The translations under genes were made by a program, and so were the position numbers. A stretch of 64,000 bases of DNA from Lonicera japonica (lineage: Eukaryota > Streptophyta > Magnoliopsida > Dipsacales > Caprifoliaceae): contig CM038464.1 of the NCBI GenBank assembly GCA_021464415.1, positions 50,016,783-50,080,782 of the forward strand, read 5' to 3'. Position 1 is the stretch's first letter. The number at the start of each line of letters is the position of its first letter. Shown one piece after another: positions 1-12,605 of this stretch. Below the pieces are notes generated by a model, which was given only the letters and a program-made list of their open reading frames with translations, was not told where the DNA came from and searched no databases.

Positions 1-1500
1 AAAGTTATTATATTTTAATTTTTTTTAAAAAAAAAAGTTAAAAAGAGAGAAAGCTGACATGGCATGCCATGTCAGCTGCCACGTCAGTTTTTCGTTACCT
101 CCGTTACTTCCGTTAGCTACAGGGGCAGTTTTATAACCAAATCACAACTTTAAGGGAAGAATTATAAATTTTTAAACATTAAGGGTAACATTGCAAGTAA
201 ACTCAAACTTTAGGGTTTTTCATGTTTTTATCCCTCAATTTTAACTTCTAAAGTAGAACTCGGTCAATTGTTTGCAAGGTTAAATAGTGTTATTCAAAGT
301 TTAGGGGCTTAAGTGAAACTAGCACCATAGTTTAGGGGATATTTTTGTAGTTTACTGTTTTTTATAATAATAATTTCAATCCCAACCCCAAGGTTTTTGG
401 AAATTACACACAACCGCACATTTAGAAGTCCAAACTATAAGAAGAAAATAATCCTTTAACTATTTTTTTTTTCTTTCAAAATCCAACTGGGGCCTCGACA
501 CCTACTAGCCCCATAGTGCATGTGCCCTTGCGCAGACTTATTTGTATTTGACCCAAATTAGTTAAGATTAAGTTAAGTTTGTGGGTAACGTTGATTGTTG
601 CTAACTATGATTTTTATCAAAACTAACTGAATTAATTTAAAAAAATTGGTTTCAATATCGCATATTGAAATACCAAAAATTAAAATGACAAATTACTATG
701 CTAAAAATATTGAAAAAGTTTGGTTAGGTTTTAGTGTTAGTCATATAAAAATCGAAATAACGAATTAAAAACACATAATTTGCTGAAGATATTAACCAAT
801 AGTTGGAAAATACTAATTCCAAAATTATCAAAATTATACTAAAATTATTAAATAATTATATATAAAGAATGTTGATTATAAGCTATACCACAAATACCAA
901 GGATTTTTAATACTTTTTTTAAAATAATTTTTAGTACTTACACTATCAAGTGATCTTGACCACTAATTTCTTTTTTATTGTGATTATTCATACAAGTATT
1001 ACTTAAATTTTTACAACTTTCAACATATAATTTAGTTTTCAATTTAAAATTCTTCCTGTTATTGAAAACTAGAATTAATTGAAAACACTTACGAAGTTTT
1101 ATATTAATAATATCATTTATTAAAATTGAAATAAATCAGAAATGCTAAAAAATAAAAATTTATCTAAAATGTCGAACATACCAAAAACCAAACAATTTGG
1201 ATTCACTAAAATAAATGTATCTTTTTTTATTTAGTTGAAATTGAAATTATGAAAAAGAATATTATTATTTTTTTGGTTACAACAGAATATTACTTTTAAG
1301 AGGAAAAAAGATACCTTTGTTGTGAATCCACGGTAACTCGAAGGATCATCCCCCGTTTTCGTTTTCGATGGGGCTCAAGGCAACTCCGATTCCATTGGTT
1401 GTTTATAAATTAAATTAAATTACTTTAAATCATATTTAATTTAATATTTAATTTTCATCTCTACCCGTCCACGTTTGAGAGAGAATTATACTACCCAGTC
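1..1500. other. AT-rich intergenic flank
   Basis: No coding gene is visible here. The first 360 bases contain phrases such as 'tttaggggcttaagtg' that resemble decayed repeat DNA, and comparable wording recurs in intron 2 of the next gene near 5380-5560. The rest is AT-rich DNA with poly-A and poly-T runs. The part just before the downstream gene (about 1440-1667) is probably its promoter and 5' leader, but I see no confident TATA box. Confidence 0.5.
52..77. repeat. 26-bp perfect palindrome
   Basis: The sequence reads the same on both strands for 26 bases, centred on GGCATGCC. It could form a cruciform or be a relic of a transposon end. It is followed by a second near-match to its arm (GCCACGTCAG). 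No function is inferred. Confidence 0.7.
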
Positions 1501-1667
1501 AAGCCATTTTTCTTCCCCCAAAAGTAATCTCCGTTCTTCATCACTAACCAATTGATTTGTCCTTAAAACCTAGGGTTTTCGATTAGGCGTGGATCGATCC
1601 ATCATTGTTTTCAGTTTTTTTTATTTCGGTTTAATTCGACTGTACGGATTAGGGAGAGGGGCTGAAT

Positions 1668-4655
1668 ATGGCCGGTGGTGATAGTGTTACGTCGGAGGGA
1701 ACTGAATCCGGTGGTGGAGTTACCATACACGTCCGATGCACCAACGGCTCGAAATTCTCCGTACAGATAAACCTCGATTCCTCCGTCGGATCGTTTAAGT
1801 CGGTGGTTGCAGAGAAGTGCGATATTCCTGCTGAGCAGCAGAGGTTGATTTACAAAGGCCGGATCCTCAAGGACGATCAAAGTCTTAAAAGCTACGGTAT
1901 TGTATTAAATTATGTCCTAATTATATGTACACTTAACTTATTTTGGTAAATTTTAGTTTATATTGTTGAAATTATATCATCTGTTAGGGTTTATGTTCCA
2001 ATTTCCAATTTTTATTGTTTACTTTATCTGAGATTCCTTGAGAGAACCATGAAACTATGAATTCATGACTGGTTGCTTATTTGTAGAGACATAAAGATAA
2101 GAATCAATTAGAATTTATATGCATTAGAGGTATATGTACACTAAGTTAAATCTCACTCCTCTGGCCTTTTCTCCCTTGCACATGTTTAGGATTCAAAACC
2201 GGTCCGGTTTTATTATATAGATTGATTTTTGGAAAACAAAATCCTCAGTAAGAAATATTTTAATGGATGTACAACAGAAAGACAAATTCTTGAATTACAA
2301 AATTGGGAGTACACAAATTCCACAAAACGGTAACTTGTGTTGCCTCCTGTCAGAGATGTAAGCAGGAAAATATTCTGAGCACAATTGGGTTCAACTTAGA
2401 AATTGGAAGCTCACATCTCTACGTTTACTCATCTCATCTTTCATGCTAAAAATGAGGAAAAGGGCAATATTTCTGCTCCTATTCTTGCGCTTGGCCTCAA
2501 TGACATACTCCAACCTCCACAGCATTGCTCAATTTTTTCCACTCATATTCTTAGGCCCAGTGACAGAGGTATGGAGAAATTAAATATTTAGGCAACACAA
2601 ACCAATCTGAGAAAACTTCAATATTTGTTCATCCCATTGTTACATTCTATGCAAAAACATGGGATTTGCCGACATTGCTGCATCACCGCACATTTTAGAT
2701 CTTGGAAAACACCAATTTATACTTAGCAGGTGGTATGTTGAGGTCATATCTTTGCTACCATAATCCACTTCCTTTTCTCTCAAATAAATTCTGCACAGGT
2801 TTGTCAAAATTATCTGGCATCTTATGATTAGATAGATAGATTATGATGAGTCTTTTATTGTTTAGGAATAAGTTCTAGGCTTTCATTTGAATGCTAGCAA
2901 TCTTGCACCTGTTATTATTGTAAAGAATTCCATTAAGACGGTATTATGATGATTAATGTGGTTTCAAGGAACTAAGCCCCTGGTTGGTATTTGTTTATTT
3001 ATTTTTTTTCCTCAAATTTTAAAAACTCAACTCAAAATCAACTGTACTTTTACACTTTTCAAAATTTATTTCACTTTACTTTCTCTCTCTAAAAAAACTT
3101 TTAAAACACCATAACTTTAAATTCAAAAATCAAAATTAAATAAAAAATATATATTTAAAACATACTCGTCGAGATCTATAAAATAAGATCCATTGTGACT
3201 ATTTTTTGAAATTTTTTTATGAGATTTTTTAGTTGGTTGAAAAAAACTCAAACAAAAACCAAATTCACTTTTCAACATACTTCTAAATTCTACCAAACAC
3301 CATATTTTAAAAACTCAACTTAAAAACTCAATTCAAAACATCCACCAAACAACCCCTAAGTGTTCCGACTATGTTTGTAGTTTTCCTTTGGTTGCACAAC
3401 GCCCTTGACCCCTTTATTTCCATCCCAATAGCCAAATTTGTTGCCTTTTCTTGTTTTCTGTTGCCTTGAATTCCTGGGTAGTGTTCCATGCTTGTTTAAT
3501 ATGCATGCCTAGTAGTAATTTTATCTGCTTATTTCCATTATGCATGGTATCTGGATGCTATAGATAATCAGCTTAATTACATGGTTATCTTTTTCACCGA
3601 TAAATATATGTATGTATATGTATGTATATATTTACCCTACTGATTCGTGGCCTTCGGCATTTATTTTCTGTTATGTTTGACAGGTTTGGAAGCAGATCAT
3701 GCTGTTCACTTGGTTCGTGGTTTCAACCCGACTGCTTCTACAAACGCTGCAGGTGCCACCACTACTGGAGGGCCAAGTCCTAATCCAACTGCTGCCCCTG
3801 GTATTGGCTCAAATGAAAGCGGGGCATTTGCAGGAGCTGGACTTGGAGCTTCCCTGTTCCCTGGTCTTGGTTCAAACGGATTAGGAGGAACTGGTGGTTT
3901 ATTTGGAGCTGGGCTTCCTGAATTTGAACAGGTCCAGCAACAGTTGACTCAAAACCCCAACATGATGAGAGAAATCATGGACATGCCACTTGTTCAGAAC
4001 TTAATGAATAACCCAGAAATTATGCGAAACATGATTATGAACAACCCTCAAATGCGCGAAGTTATGGATCGCAACCCGGAGCTTGCTCATGTGCTTAATG
4101 ATCCAGCCACTCTCCGTCAAACAATGGAGGCTGCAAGAAACCCTGAACTGATGCGTGAAATGATGCGAAACACTGACAGAGCGATGAGCAATATTGAAGC
4201 ATCTCCGGAGGGATTCAACATGCTGAGGCGCATGTACGAAAACGTTCAAGAGCCGTTTCTGAATGCAACAACAATGGGTGGGGAGAATAGAAACGATGCG
4301 GCCTCTAATCCATTTGCGGCTCTTTTGGGTGGTGGAGGGCCGGGCAGGGATCCGTCGACTAACCCCACAACAACTGGTTCTCAAACAACTACTGATTCTT
4401 CTGCTCCTGCTCCGAATATTAATCCGCTTCCCAACCCGTGGGCGTCTGCTGGTAATGATTTAGTGAATACTTCATTCACTCCTACAAATCCTTCTTTTCT
4501 TCTGCCATTGCGGCCTGTTTCATCTTTAGGGTGTGTTTGATTGGCAAAGTTTTCTGTGGAACTTTCCATCTTTTGGTGTGTTTGACACTTAACCCCCTTA
4601 ATTTATGTTTTTTACAACTTAACCCCCGTCTCTCTCTCTCTCCACCTCTAACCAC

Positions 4656-4686
<31 letters not shown>

Positions 4687-7600
4687 AAAAAAAAAAAATC
4701 CCAAACACAACTTGCACCGACACGCTTTTTTTTCATTCAGAATCACAACAACGTAATAACCATTTGTCATCATTGATAATGATCTCTTTATATATATATA
4801 AAGGCACAAATACATAAGTACAACACCAATATATACACTGAAAAAATTGGTGGAAATGGAGGTTGAGGTGGTGGTAATATATATGTATATAATGTCGTTG
4901 TGGTTAAGAACGGCAACGAACAGAGCTGTCAAACTAGGGAGCAGTAATCTACTCACTTTTCCAACATTGATATATATACATAATCATACACATAAATAAA
5001 CACTCCTAAGTTAAAAATGGGTTTGTATTTTAACGTGTGTATGTATTCTAAATCTAATAAATTATTTGATATATTTATATGTAGTTATATATATATAATA
5101 GAGATATATACTATGTGTGTATATACTATATATGTGTGTATATATATATATATATATCAATGGTGGATTTTAGGAAAAAGGGGATGGATGGCAGTGGTAT
5201 GGGGAAAGGGGAATGGATGGCCGGAGGTGGGTTTAATGAAAGTGGCCAGAGCCCAGAGGTGGTGTTGATGAAGGTGATCGGAGGTGTGTTAAAGAGGTGG
5301 CTGGAGCTGGAGGTGGCCAGAGCTGGTGGTGACGAAGGTTAATAAAAATAGGGTTAAGTATTAACAAAATATAAATTATGGGGTTTAAGTGTCACTTTTA
5401 AAAATTTAGGGGGTTAAGTGTCAAAGATTTGGATGGAATGGACGGAGTTAGATCTAGGGGAGGAATCGAACCACTTATGCAACTTTAGGGGAGACATTAA
5501 TGATTTTGAAACATCAGGGAAAGAATTGAATCTAGACCCAAACTTCAGGGTCTAATTTATCTTTTTCCCATTCTGATGGCTCTTTTAGAACAATCTTACG
5601 GTTTCTTTAAAAGAACTTCCCAAAATTGTTTTGTGCCTCTTAAATTTTTTGAATTGATTACTTACATGTAAACCAATTTTTCTCCTGAATCTCCACCTTA
5701 TGTCAATTGAGTTAACCTCTTTTGGTCTCTGATTTATTTGCTTCAGAATCTGCAATTCCTAGTTTTGCTTAATATTTTGCCTTGAAAGAAAATTAAATTG
5801 TTACTGATAAATTGACTTATGGTGTATGTGGCAGGCGGAGGTACCCAAACAAACAACAATCCGAGGGTGAATCCTGCTGGGAATGCTAGGCCACCGCCAC
5901 TTGGTGGTATAAGTGGTCTTGGGTTCCCCGGTTTTGAGGATATGCTAGGCTCCACACCAGATCCCAATTCCATAAACCAGTTTATGCAAAATCCTGCTGT
6001 ATCACAAATGATGCAAAGTCTTCTTTCCAACCCTCAGTACATGAACCAGGTGTTATTTCAGTTTCTTTTGCAGTCCCTCCATCCCAAATTAACATTCACC
6101 TTTCCTTTTGGGACGTCCCAAATTAAGATTCTGTCTTTCGTTTTTGTGACATCCCTAATCAAGAGTCACACTTATGAAATCCACCTACCTTATTTCTCGA
6201 TAACTAAACAAGTTTTGTTACTGATCATTTGATGACGTGGAAATTAGTGTATTCTTAAGAAGTGTGAAAGTCAAACATTGACTCTTAATTTGGGATGGAG
6301 GGATTAAATAAGGTTTGTGCTTGCTTCTAGAATCTTACTCTAAAATACGTATTTCGTGTTAGATTCTTGGTCTCAATCCCCAGATGCGTAGCATGCTTGA
6401 TTCCAATTCCCAACTCAGAGAGATGATGCAAAGCCCTGAGTTTATCCGTCAATTGACGTCCCCCGAGACAATGCAGGTACACTGGTCAAGAGATATTATG
6501 TCTTGAGATTTTTGTTAACACTTGTTGAGATGTGATATTATGTCTCTGTCTATTTTAAGCACGCATGTTCTACAAAAAATCAGTTCACAATGCTGTATTT
6601 TAACTGAGATATATAAGATGGATAACATCATAACCAATCACGAATTGCCAAGAGTTTCTGCAGTATGCTGTTGAAGCATAGCATAGAGGTAAAGTATGAG
6701 GATAACATGGCAATATAAAACTCTAAAAGTAGTTATAGGATTGGTTTAGAGTCAATGATTTACAATGAATCACATACTCTGGTGTGGGTGCTGTGCAGGT
6801 GCAGCGTTTAAAAAGTCCCAAAAATAAGCGATAATGGTGCTGGGCAATATTTAATAATAGTAAATATATAAATATCACTTCTTAATTTTGTAAGTACAGT
6901 TAGAGTACTTCAATTTTGTGCATGCTATACCTCTAGTACTAGAGAATCATGTATACTTGCATTTCTTGATCTCCAAAATTGCTGTACTTTTAATTAGTTA
7001 AAATACTCCAACACCCTTGACACTTGATCCTGTCTTTCTAAATCTGTCTCCAAAACTTTCAAGTGATCAACAGTATTTCTACTTGTATTTTCACTTTGGC
7101 TTATTAGATATTCGATTTATGAATATAAATTACCATCGATCCTAGTTAATTTCAGGATTCTTTGAAATTCCTCCCAAGGATTAGTACTCAGATTTAATTA
7201 AAAAATGGTTATGCGTTAGGTGCAAATTGGGATCTGATTTGGGTGCAAATTTGGTGCGTTGATCCTTTCAGAGAATCCATGCTTCATGGATGATTTTACC
7301 CTTAAGGCTTAACGTTAAAAGTTGCAATTGATGCTTTGGAAGTTAAAAGCATTAAGCATATTGTGACTAGTCCCCATTAATCTAGGCCTGAGGTGTGAAG
7401 CATAGCCACTGGCATCCCTACATTCCCTGTATATTACTGTCCAATGTCACACATAGTGGTGTCTATAAAAACTTGTCAAACCCCAAAGTCACACATATAG
7501 GTGTCTATAAAAACTGGTCAAACCTTGTCAAAAAAATAAACAAAAACTGGCCAATATAATGAACCGAACAAAATTGAAATGGGTTGGGTTTTTCCAAATG

Positions 7601-10314
7601 ACGTATGGTTCTGGTTTCATAATTCAAACAACTTTTTTTCATTTCCCTCCTTGCATTACAGGGCTGCTCCGAAAAGGATAACCTTCTTTTGCTCAATGTA
7701 GGGACTTTCCCTTTTGAGGGGGTAAATGGTCTCCATCCACCAATTTTCATCAAAAAAGTTTCAATCTAGAAGTGGGTGTAATGAAAAATTGATATGTATG
7801 TGCATTTTTCAGGGGTTGTAATTTTTTATGATAATCTCAGCAACTATGGCAGAAATTTTTTGATCGAATTGGGGGGGATGATCTTAAAGTAATTCAACCT
7901 TTTACCCCTCAATAGAGGAAATCCATAATTCCTTAAAGGAGTGAGAACTCCCTCTTTAGAGCCACTCCATCTTACAGTAATCGGTTATAGCTTTTACCAT
8001 TTCCTTTCCCTTCCCTACCAAATGATTTCACACAACTTGAGATATGTCTCTGCACTTATTATTATAAATATGAATCATGTCTATTTCTTGATTTCCCTTC
8101 TTTTTTTTCTGAACAAACCTAAACTATTACATTGGGGGAGGGGGTGAGAATACTTGAACATGGGACCTTTAGGTTCGGGGTCAGGGTCCATTACAACTGG
8201 AAAACCAATTTCCTGCCTTACGTTGAATTGTTTCTCTGTTTCAGCAAATGTTGGCTTTGCAGCAATCTCTTATGCCGAATCTTGGTCGGCAGCAGTCCAC
8301 CCAGTAAGTTATGCTTTACTCTAATGCTAGCTTCAGCACATTCGAAGCCTGACGGTTTTTAGTTTTGAACATTTCCTTTACCAGTATACAATTGGATTAT
8401 CCCCATTAACAGTTTATGTAAACATTGATATGCTCTCTATGTACAAATTATTGCCCAGATTATATGCATCATGTAATTCTCATATTAAATTTTATCAACC
8501 TAGTGTGTCACATGTTCATATTTTGGTTCGCTAATACAAATTGTGCTTGTGCAGGGAACCGGGTCAAAATGTTGGGGGAACAGGTATTACTTTTTATGTT
8601 TTGTCCCGAACTCTCTGTTTGCTTCCTTTCATAAGAAAATTAATTCTTATACTTAGTTCTCAATGTAGAAGACCATTTAATTTGCTGCCTCACCGTAGTC
8701 CAAATTCTTCTATTTTTTAGAGTAAATTTTCTTTCTTCTCAAGGTCTCGTTAGTGATGAGAAATAACGCATCTTGTACCCATGCAACTCCAAGCCCTAAA
8801 GTTATGGAAATGACTGGGTATTATGTCATTACCAAATGAAAGTAAATGAAATGTCAATGCACAGAAAGTTTGTTAGGATTTATATGGCAAAAGCAATAAG
8901 AGACTAGAAATCAATCACATAAAACACGTACGTATGTAGTTCCCTTCAGTGAAAGGGTTATGTCCTCGGCTGTCGCAGTTCACAAGAATTCACTATGTAT
9001 AAAACAAGTATGACGAGTTCTTTTTTTTTTTGTGTTTAAAAAAGGAGAGGTCGAAGTCTCTTCCTTTTACTACAAGAACAAAGGAAACCCCCCCAATCCT
9101 ACCCCAGGTTTGACTCGAGCCCAGGATCTCCCGGATCCGGATGAACGCCTTTACCACTAGGCTAACCGCCCCTTTCTCTTATCACAACGATGGGAATCAA
9201 ACCTTTAATTCATCCCTTCCCAATCCCTATGCTAGCTAGCACTACCTCTATACTATAAGGCTATTGGGAACATAAATCTCTTTATATACCAAAATTAATG
9301 ATTAACTTAGCTATAATAGAATTAGGACTTCAACTGTGGAATCACTGAAATACCCTTTGGAAAAGTGCACAATACAACCAGGTTCCGTGTAATGAGAACA
9401 TTCTTACTTCAAAGTTGCACAGATAAACCTACTGAGAAACAACCATAATGAGAAAAAGAGCCTATTTCCGAAATAAAAAAGATTGAGCAATGGATTCAGC
9501 ACAATTTTTGTTCCTTTTCGTATTTGGTCTTTTAGGGTGTTTATTGGTGCAATGGTCTCCTTTATTTATTGGGTGTTTGAGACATAGAAACAGCGTATAA
9601 TACTGTGCACACCTAACCTTCCCATAACATGTAGCTCCCACAGCTCATGCGCCTAAACCTTATTTTCTATTTGTTTGCTTATTCAACTCACAAGGAGAGC
9701 TTGTCAATGTTATTAAAAATAGCAGGAACGCGTGATGCCATGGGGCTAGAGATGTTAATGAACATGTTTGGCGGACTTGGTATGGGAGGAGGTGGCCTTA
9801 ATGTTGCTCCCCAATCTAATGGTATATATAACTAAATAACTATTCCCCCCTCCTCTCTCTCCCTTTCTTCCCCCTCCACCTTCATGGATTTAACCCAACA
9901 CAGGTCCGGTTCTAGAGTGACAAAATTCATTGTAGAGCAGAATTATGGAATCTGGACCATTAATTTTAAATTGAATGATCCAGATTTTGAGTCCTTGCCA
10001 GAGGAAGCGTATCCTTCTAGTGAGTTCTTATTTAATGGGAAACTAATCTGAACTGTCCGATTTAAAAGCAATGTTTCAAATTTATTAACTCTACTCTAGA
10101 GCGAAGCCGAATCTACAAATTCATGCTTCTCCTCATCAACTCATATTTGATATTAATCTTAACAGTGCCGCCAGAGGAACGTTACGCCACTCAACTCGCA
10201 CAGCTACAAGAGATGGGGTTCTTTGATGCCCAAGAGAATATACGAGCACTCACTGCCACTTCAGGTAATGTTCACGCTGCAGTCGAGCGTCTCTTGGGGA
10301 GTCCTGGTCAGTAG
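1668..10314 (+). CDS. DSK2: Ubiquilin / DSK2-type ubiquitin shuttle receptor
   Basis: Eight exons give a 552-residue protein: 1668-1896, 3684-4451, 5835-6049, 6363-6476, 8245-8303, 8555-8583, 9726-9821, 10166-10314. All junctions are GT-AG and keep frame. Residues 18-90 form a ubiquitin-like domain (VTIHVRC...LIYKGR...HLVRGF). STI1-type methionine/asparagine-rich repeats lie at about 160-270 and 376-460 ([29 protein letters not shown]). A C-terminal UBA domain at about 508-548 includes [16 protein letters not shown]. This UBL-STI1-UBA order defines the ubiquilin/DSK2 family, which binds ubiquitylated cargo by the UBA and the proteasome (and, in plants, ATG8) by other parts. Length fits plant DSK2 proteins (about 540-550). 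The start is the first ATG before the UBL domain. Exon 6 is only 29 nt. Introns 1-3 and 6 carry mobile elements. The window alone cannot say whether it matches the a or b paralogue. Confidence 0.95.
2976..3356. mobile_element. Tourist-like (PIF/Harbinger) MITE in DSK2 intron 1
   Basis: A 381-bp AT-rich element flanked by TAA on both sides (2973-2975, 3357-3359). Its ends are inverted: GCCCCTGGTTGGT on the left, and the complement of the right end reads GGGGTTGTTTGGTGG. A closely related copy is at 33051-33425. No coding capacity. The TIR form and 3-bp TAA/TTA duplication fit PIF/Harbinger-type MITEs. Confidence 0.8.
4562..5445. mobile_element. Inverted-repeat element in DSK2 intron 2
   Basis: The left arm (about 4562-4625, with TTGACACTTAACCCCC) reappears inverted at the right (about 5378-5445, with GGGGGTTAAGTGTCAA). 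Between them lie homopolymers, AT dinucleotide runs and GA-rich DNA. This suggests a non-autonomous transposon or a foldback insert; I could not define a target duplication. Confidence 0.5.
4657..4698. repeat. Adjoining poly-C and poly-A tracts
   Basis: A C homopolymer of about 20 bases runs directly into an A homopolymer of about 24 bases, inside the inverted-repeat element of DSK2 intron 2. Such tracts are prone to length errors in sequencing and to slippage. Open frames across them are artefacts. Confidence 0.9.
6074..6303. mobile_element. Stowaway-like MITE filling DSK2 intron 3
   Basis: The left end TCCCTCCATCCCAAATTAA matches, inverted, the right end TTAATTTGGGATGGAGGGA. These match the well-known Stowaway/Mariner MITE termini (CTCCCTCCGTCCC). 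The element is about 230 bp of a 313-bp intron. A clean TA duplication is not preserved. Confidence 0.75.
7446..7530. repeat. Short tandem duplication in DSK2 intron 4
   Basis: The phrase 'gtcacacata..ggtgtctataaaaact.gtcaaac' occurs twice in a row with a period of about 50 bp. No function is suggested. Confidence 0.6.
9019..9172 (-). mobile_element. tRNA-derived SINE, antisense in DSK2 intron 6
   Basis: On the minus strand, an A box (TAGCCTAGTGGTAAAGGCG, complement of 9146-9164) is followed about 40 bp later by a B box (GGGCTCGAGTC, complement of 9112-9122), as in a Pol III promoter. The element ends in an A-rich tail (the T run at 9021 on the plus strand). This is the arrangement of plant tRNA-type SINEs such as the Au family. 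It is not a functional tRNA: no cloverleaf is evident. Target duplications were not resolved. Confidence 0.65.
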
Positions 10315-12340
10315 ATTATATTTGCAAACTCGTATCGATAGATGAATTTGGTCTTTTTGGACCTGAGGCTCAGTTGAATCTTATCTTGGGTATGAATAAA
10401 TAGGGTACCCCCACCCAAACCTACAAAAAAGTAAAAAAGAAGAGAAAACCGGAAAAACCCAGAGGGGAAAAAAGGAGTGGAGATCTTAGAGTACATTTTA
10501 GTGTTTTTGTACATACACTGTTAAGATCTGTGTCATTACTTTGTTTGTATCTCTCTCTCTCTTTGAATTTGAGTTTGCGTTGGTGAGAGCTGCAAATTAT
10601 TATTGTAGTTCTTATAGATTTGCTTATTGATTTTGACAAATTCTGGGTTTCTTTATGTTGTCATTTGTTGGTATTACTGAAAATTCTTCACGAAATCGTA
10701 TTAGCATGGAAAATTTGTTGGAATCCACCACTTGCAATTTTGTAGCGCAGGGCATAATTTATTCCAGCTTACTTCTGTTTATAATGCGTATACGGATTAA
10801 GCTGTAGAAGAAGTGGAGTTTTGCATAGTCGTAGTACAACTGGATTGTATTTTCCTTTTGTGGATTTATGCTATGGCGATGTTTGTTTCAACCGGGAATA
10901 TGAATGGAATAAAATATCAATTACAAAAATACCGTTCTTTTTAGAGAAGACATCTTTTACTAATTTTTCAAAAGAGACAATTACTATAATAAATTATAAA
11001 AATTACACATGCCTAGCTAATAACTATCCTACAAAAATTACAAATTTTGTAATTAAAAAAAAATTACAATAGGGAAAAAGAAAAGAAAAAAGTTTCAAAT
11101 ATATATTTTTTTTATTTTTGTGCAGCAGCGTAACTAATAAAAAAGTTCCAAATAATATTTTCATATACGATGGAAAAATAATTATTTATTCATAAGGAAA
11201 AGAATTATTTTAATCCTAAAATAAAAAATTAAAAAATATGCTCATTGGTAATGTTTTATTTCTTATAATTTAAATGGAAGAACTTAAGAGAAAATGTTTG
11301 TTTCTGAAATTATTTATTTTGGACTTAAAACTTGAGTCAAACGCGGGAATTGTTTCGGAATGGAATTTAGCATTCCCAAAATGGTTTAAATCTTGAACTA
11401 AATGAATTATTAATGTGGAGGTAAACTTTAGAAATAGTGATGTAGGTGAAGTTGATAACATGAGAATACAATCCCGTATAAAAAGGGGATAGACATGCAT
11501 GTGCAGTTCACTGAAAAAGCCCGACAAGTGATATAAATGATTCATTATCACTAAATAAGTTCACAAATTTTGTCAATTATTTGTTATAGATTATTTATAT
11601 TCTAGTCGTACACACATTGTCTGTGCCCAAAATTCTAGTGAACTTTAAAATTAACACATATTACTCAATTTCTAGTACTTAGTGATGACATCAGGTTAGA
11701 ATTAGGGCGAATTTTGTTATACTCGAACTTAATTCACTGGACACCCACTCTCAACATGATTTGATCCGTGGCAGGTTTTATATTGAAAAACTTATCCACC
11801 CTGACCTGGTGTAATTACATGGAATTATAAAAGTACTTTAAAGGGGAAAAAATTATTATATTGAAGGTCAGGTTAGGTCAAACGTGTTTATTTTACGTGA
11901 ATTCGACTTGTTGGGAATTTTGCTTTGAAAAGTCTGAGCCTATCCTAGTCGAAGAAAAGATCTTCCCAAATCCTTGGCTCAGGATAAAATTTATTAGGTT
12001 GAATCATTTTGCCATCCCTACTTGTACTTTACTACTAATATTTTGGGGCATTATTTATTCACTTTCTGGCTGTCAGGAAGTTAAAATTGAATTATTATTT
12101 ATAAAATAAGCATGAGATTGAGAACCTAATTGAACTTATTTTTTAACTTCTAACAATAATTAATTGTTTTTGCTATTATTATCTTATTATCAAGTGGTGC
12201 TTAAAAGTTTAAATATATTAGTTTGAAAGATTTGCTTAAAGATTATGTTATTCTGATTTTAATGGAGCAATCTATGTTAACCTTGTCCAACAAATTGTTG
12301 ACTACAATGTTGGTAGAAAACGATTGTTATTAGTTTCTTT
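10315..12340. other. DSK2 3' end and AT-rich intergenic DNA
   Basis: The first few hundred bases probably hold the 3' untranslated region. Past about 10650 I see only AT-rich intergenic sequence with decayed repeat flavour and no supportable gene. Confidence 0.5.
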
Positions 12341-12341
12341 A

Positions 12342-12602
12342 TGTTCTGTTTCATAGCAGTATGGAAAAATAAAAATAATTAATTTAAGTGAGAAGATGGA
12401 AAATAAGTTAATGGATGTGGTGAGATTGATTCCCGCTTTTTGGTTTCTTTCTTGAATTTTTTTTCTTTGGGTGGTGGTGAATTTTTTTTTTCACAAAATA
12501 TAAAAAATGGACATATACTCACAAAATTTAGTATGAGATAAAGAGCATCTAATTGCATTGCTCAATTTATTTTCATTTTTCATGTTGATATCAAACGGAG
12601 CC
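12342..12602. mobile_element. MITE, family with inverted GGTTC-TTTGATA ends (copy 1)
   Basis: The internal text (GAGAAG..GAAAATAAGTTAA, CTTTGGGTGGTGGTGA, CTCACAAAATTTAGTATGAG) repeats in copies at 12606-12904, 24739-25040 and, degraded, near 23285-23465 and 34550-34800. The right end ATATCAAACGGAGCC is followed by TAA. The left end is diverged, so its border is approximate. Confidence 0.55.
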
Positions 12603-12605
12603 TAA

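Noticed and set aside
4452..4540. Extension of DSK2 exon 2 to a stop at 4540
   Set aside because: A GT donor at 4452 in the right phase joins to 5835 and continues the conserved protein; the extension has no family resemblance.
4482..4956. Open frames on both strands across the C and A homopolymers
   Set aside because: They encode poly-Pro/Gly/Lys/Phe from the tracts; position is inside DSK2 intron 2.
9112..9164. A tRNA gene on the minus strand
   Set aside because: A and B boxes are present but no cloverleaf or discriminator end; explained as a SINE head.
10821..11072. 83-codon frame after DSK2
   Set aside because: AT-rich, no motif and no splice structure.
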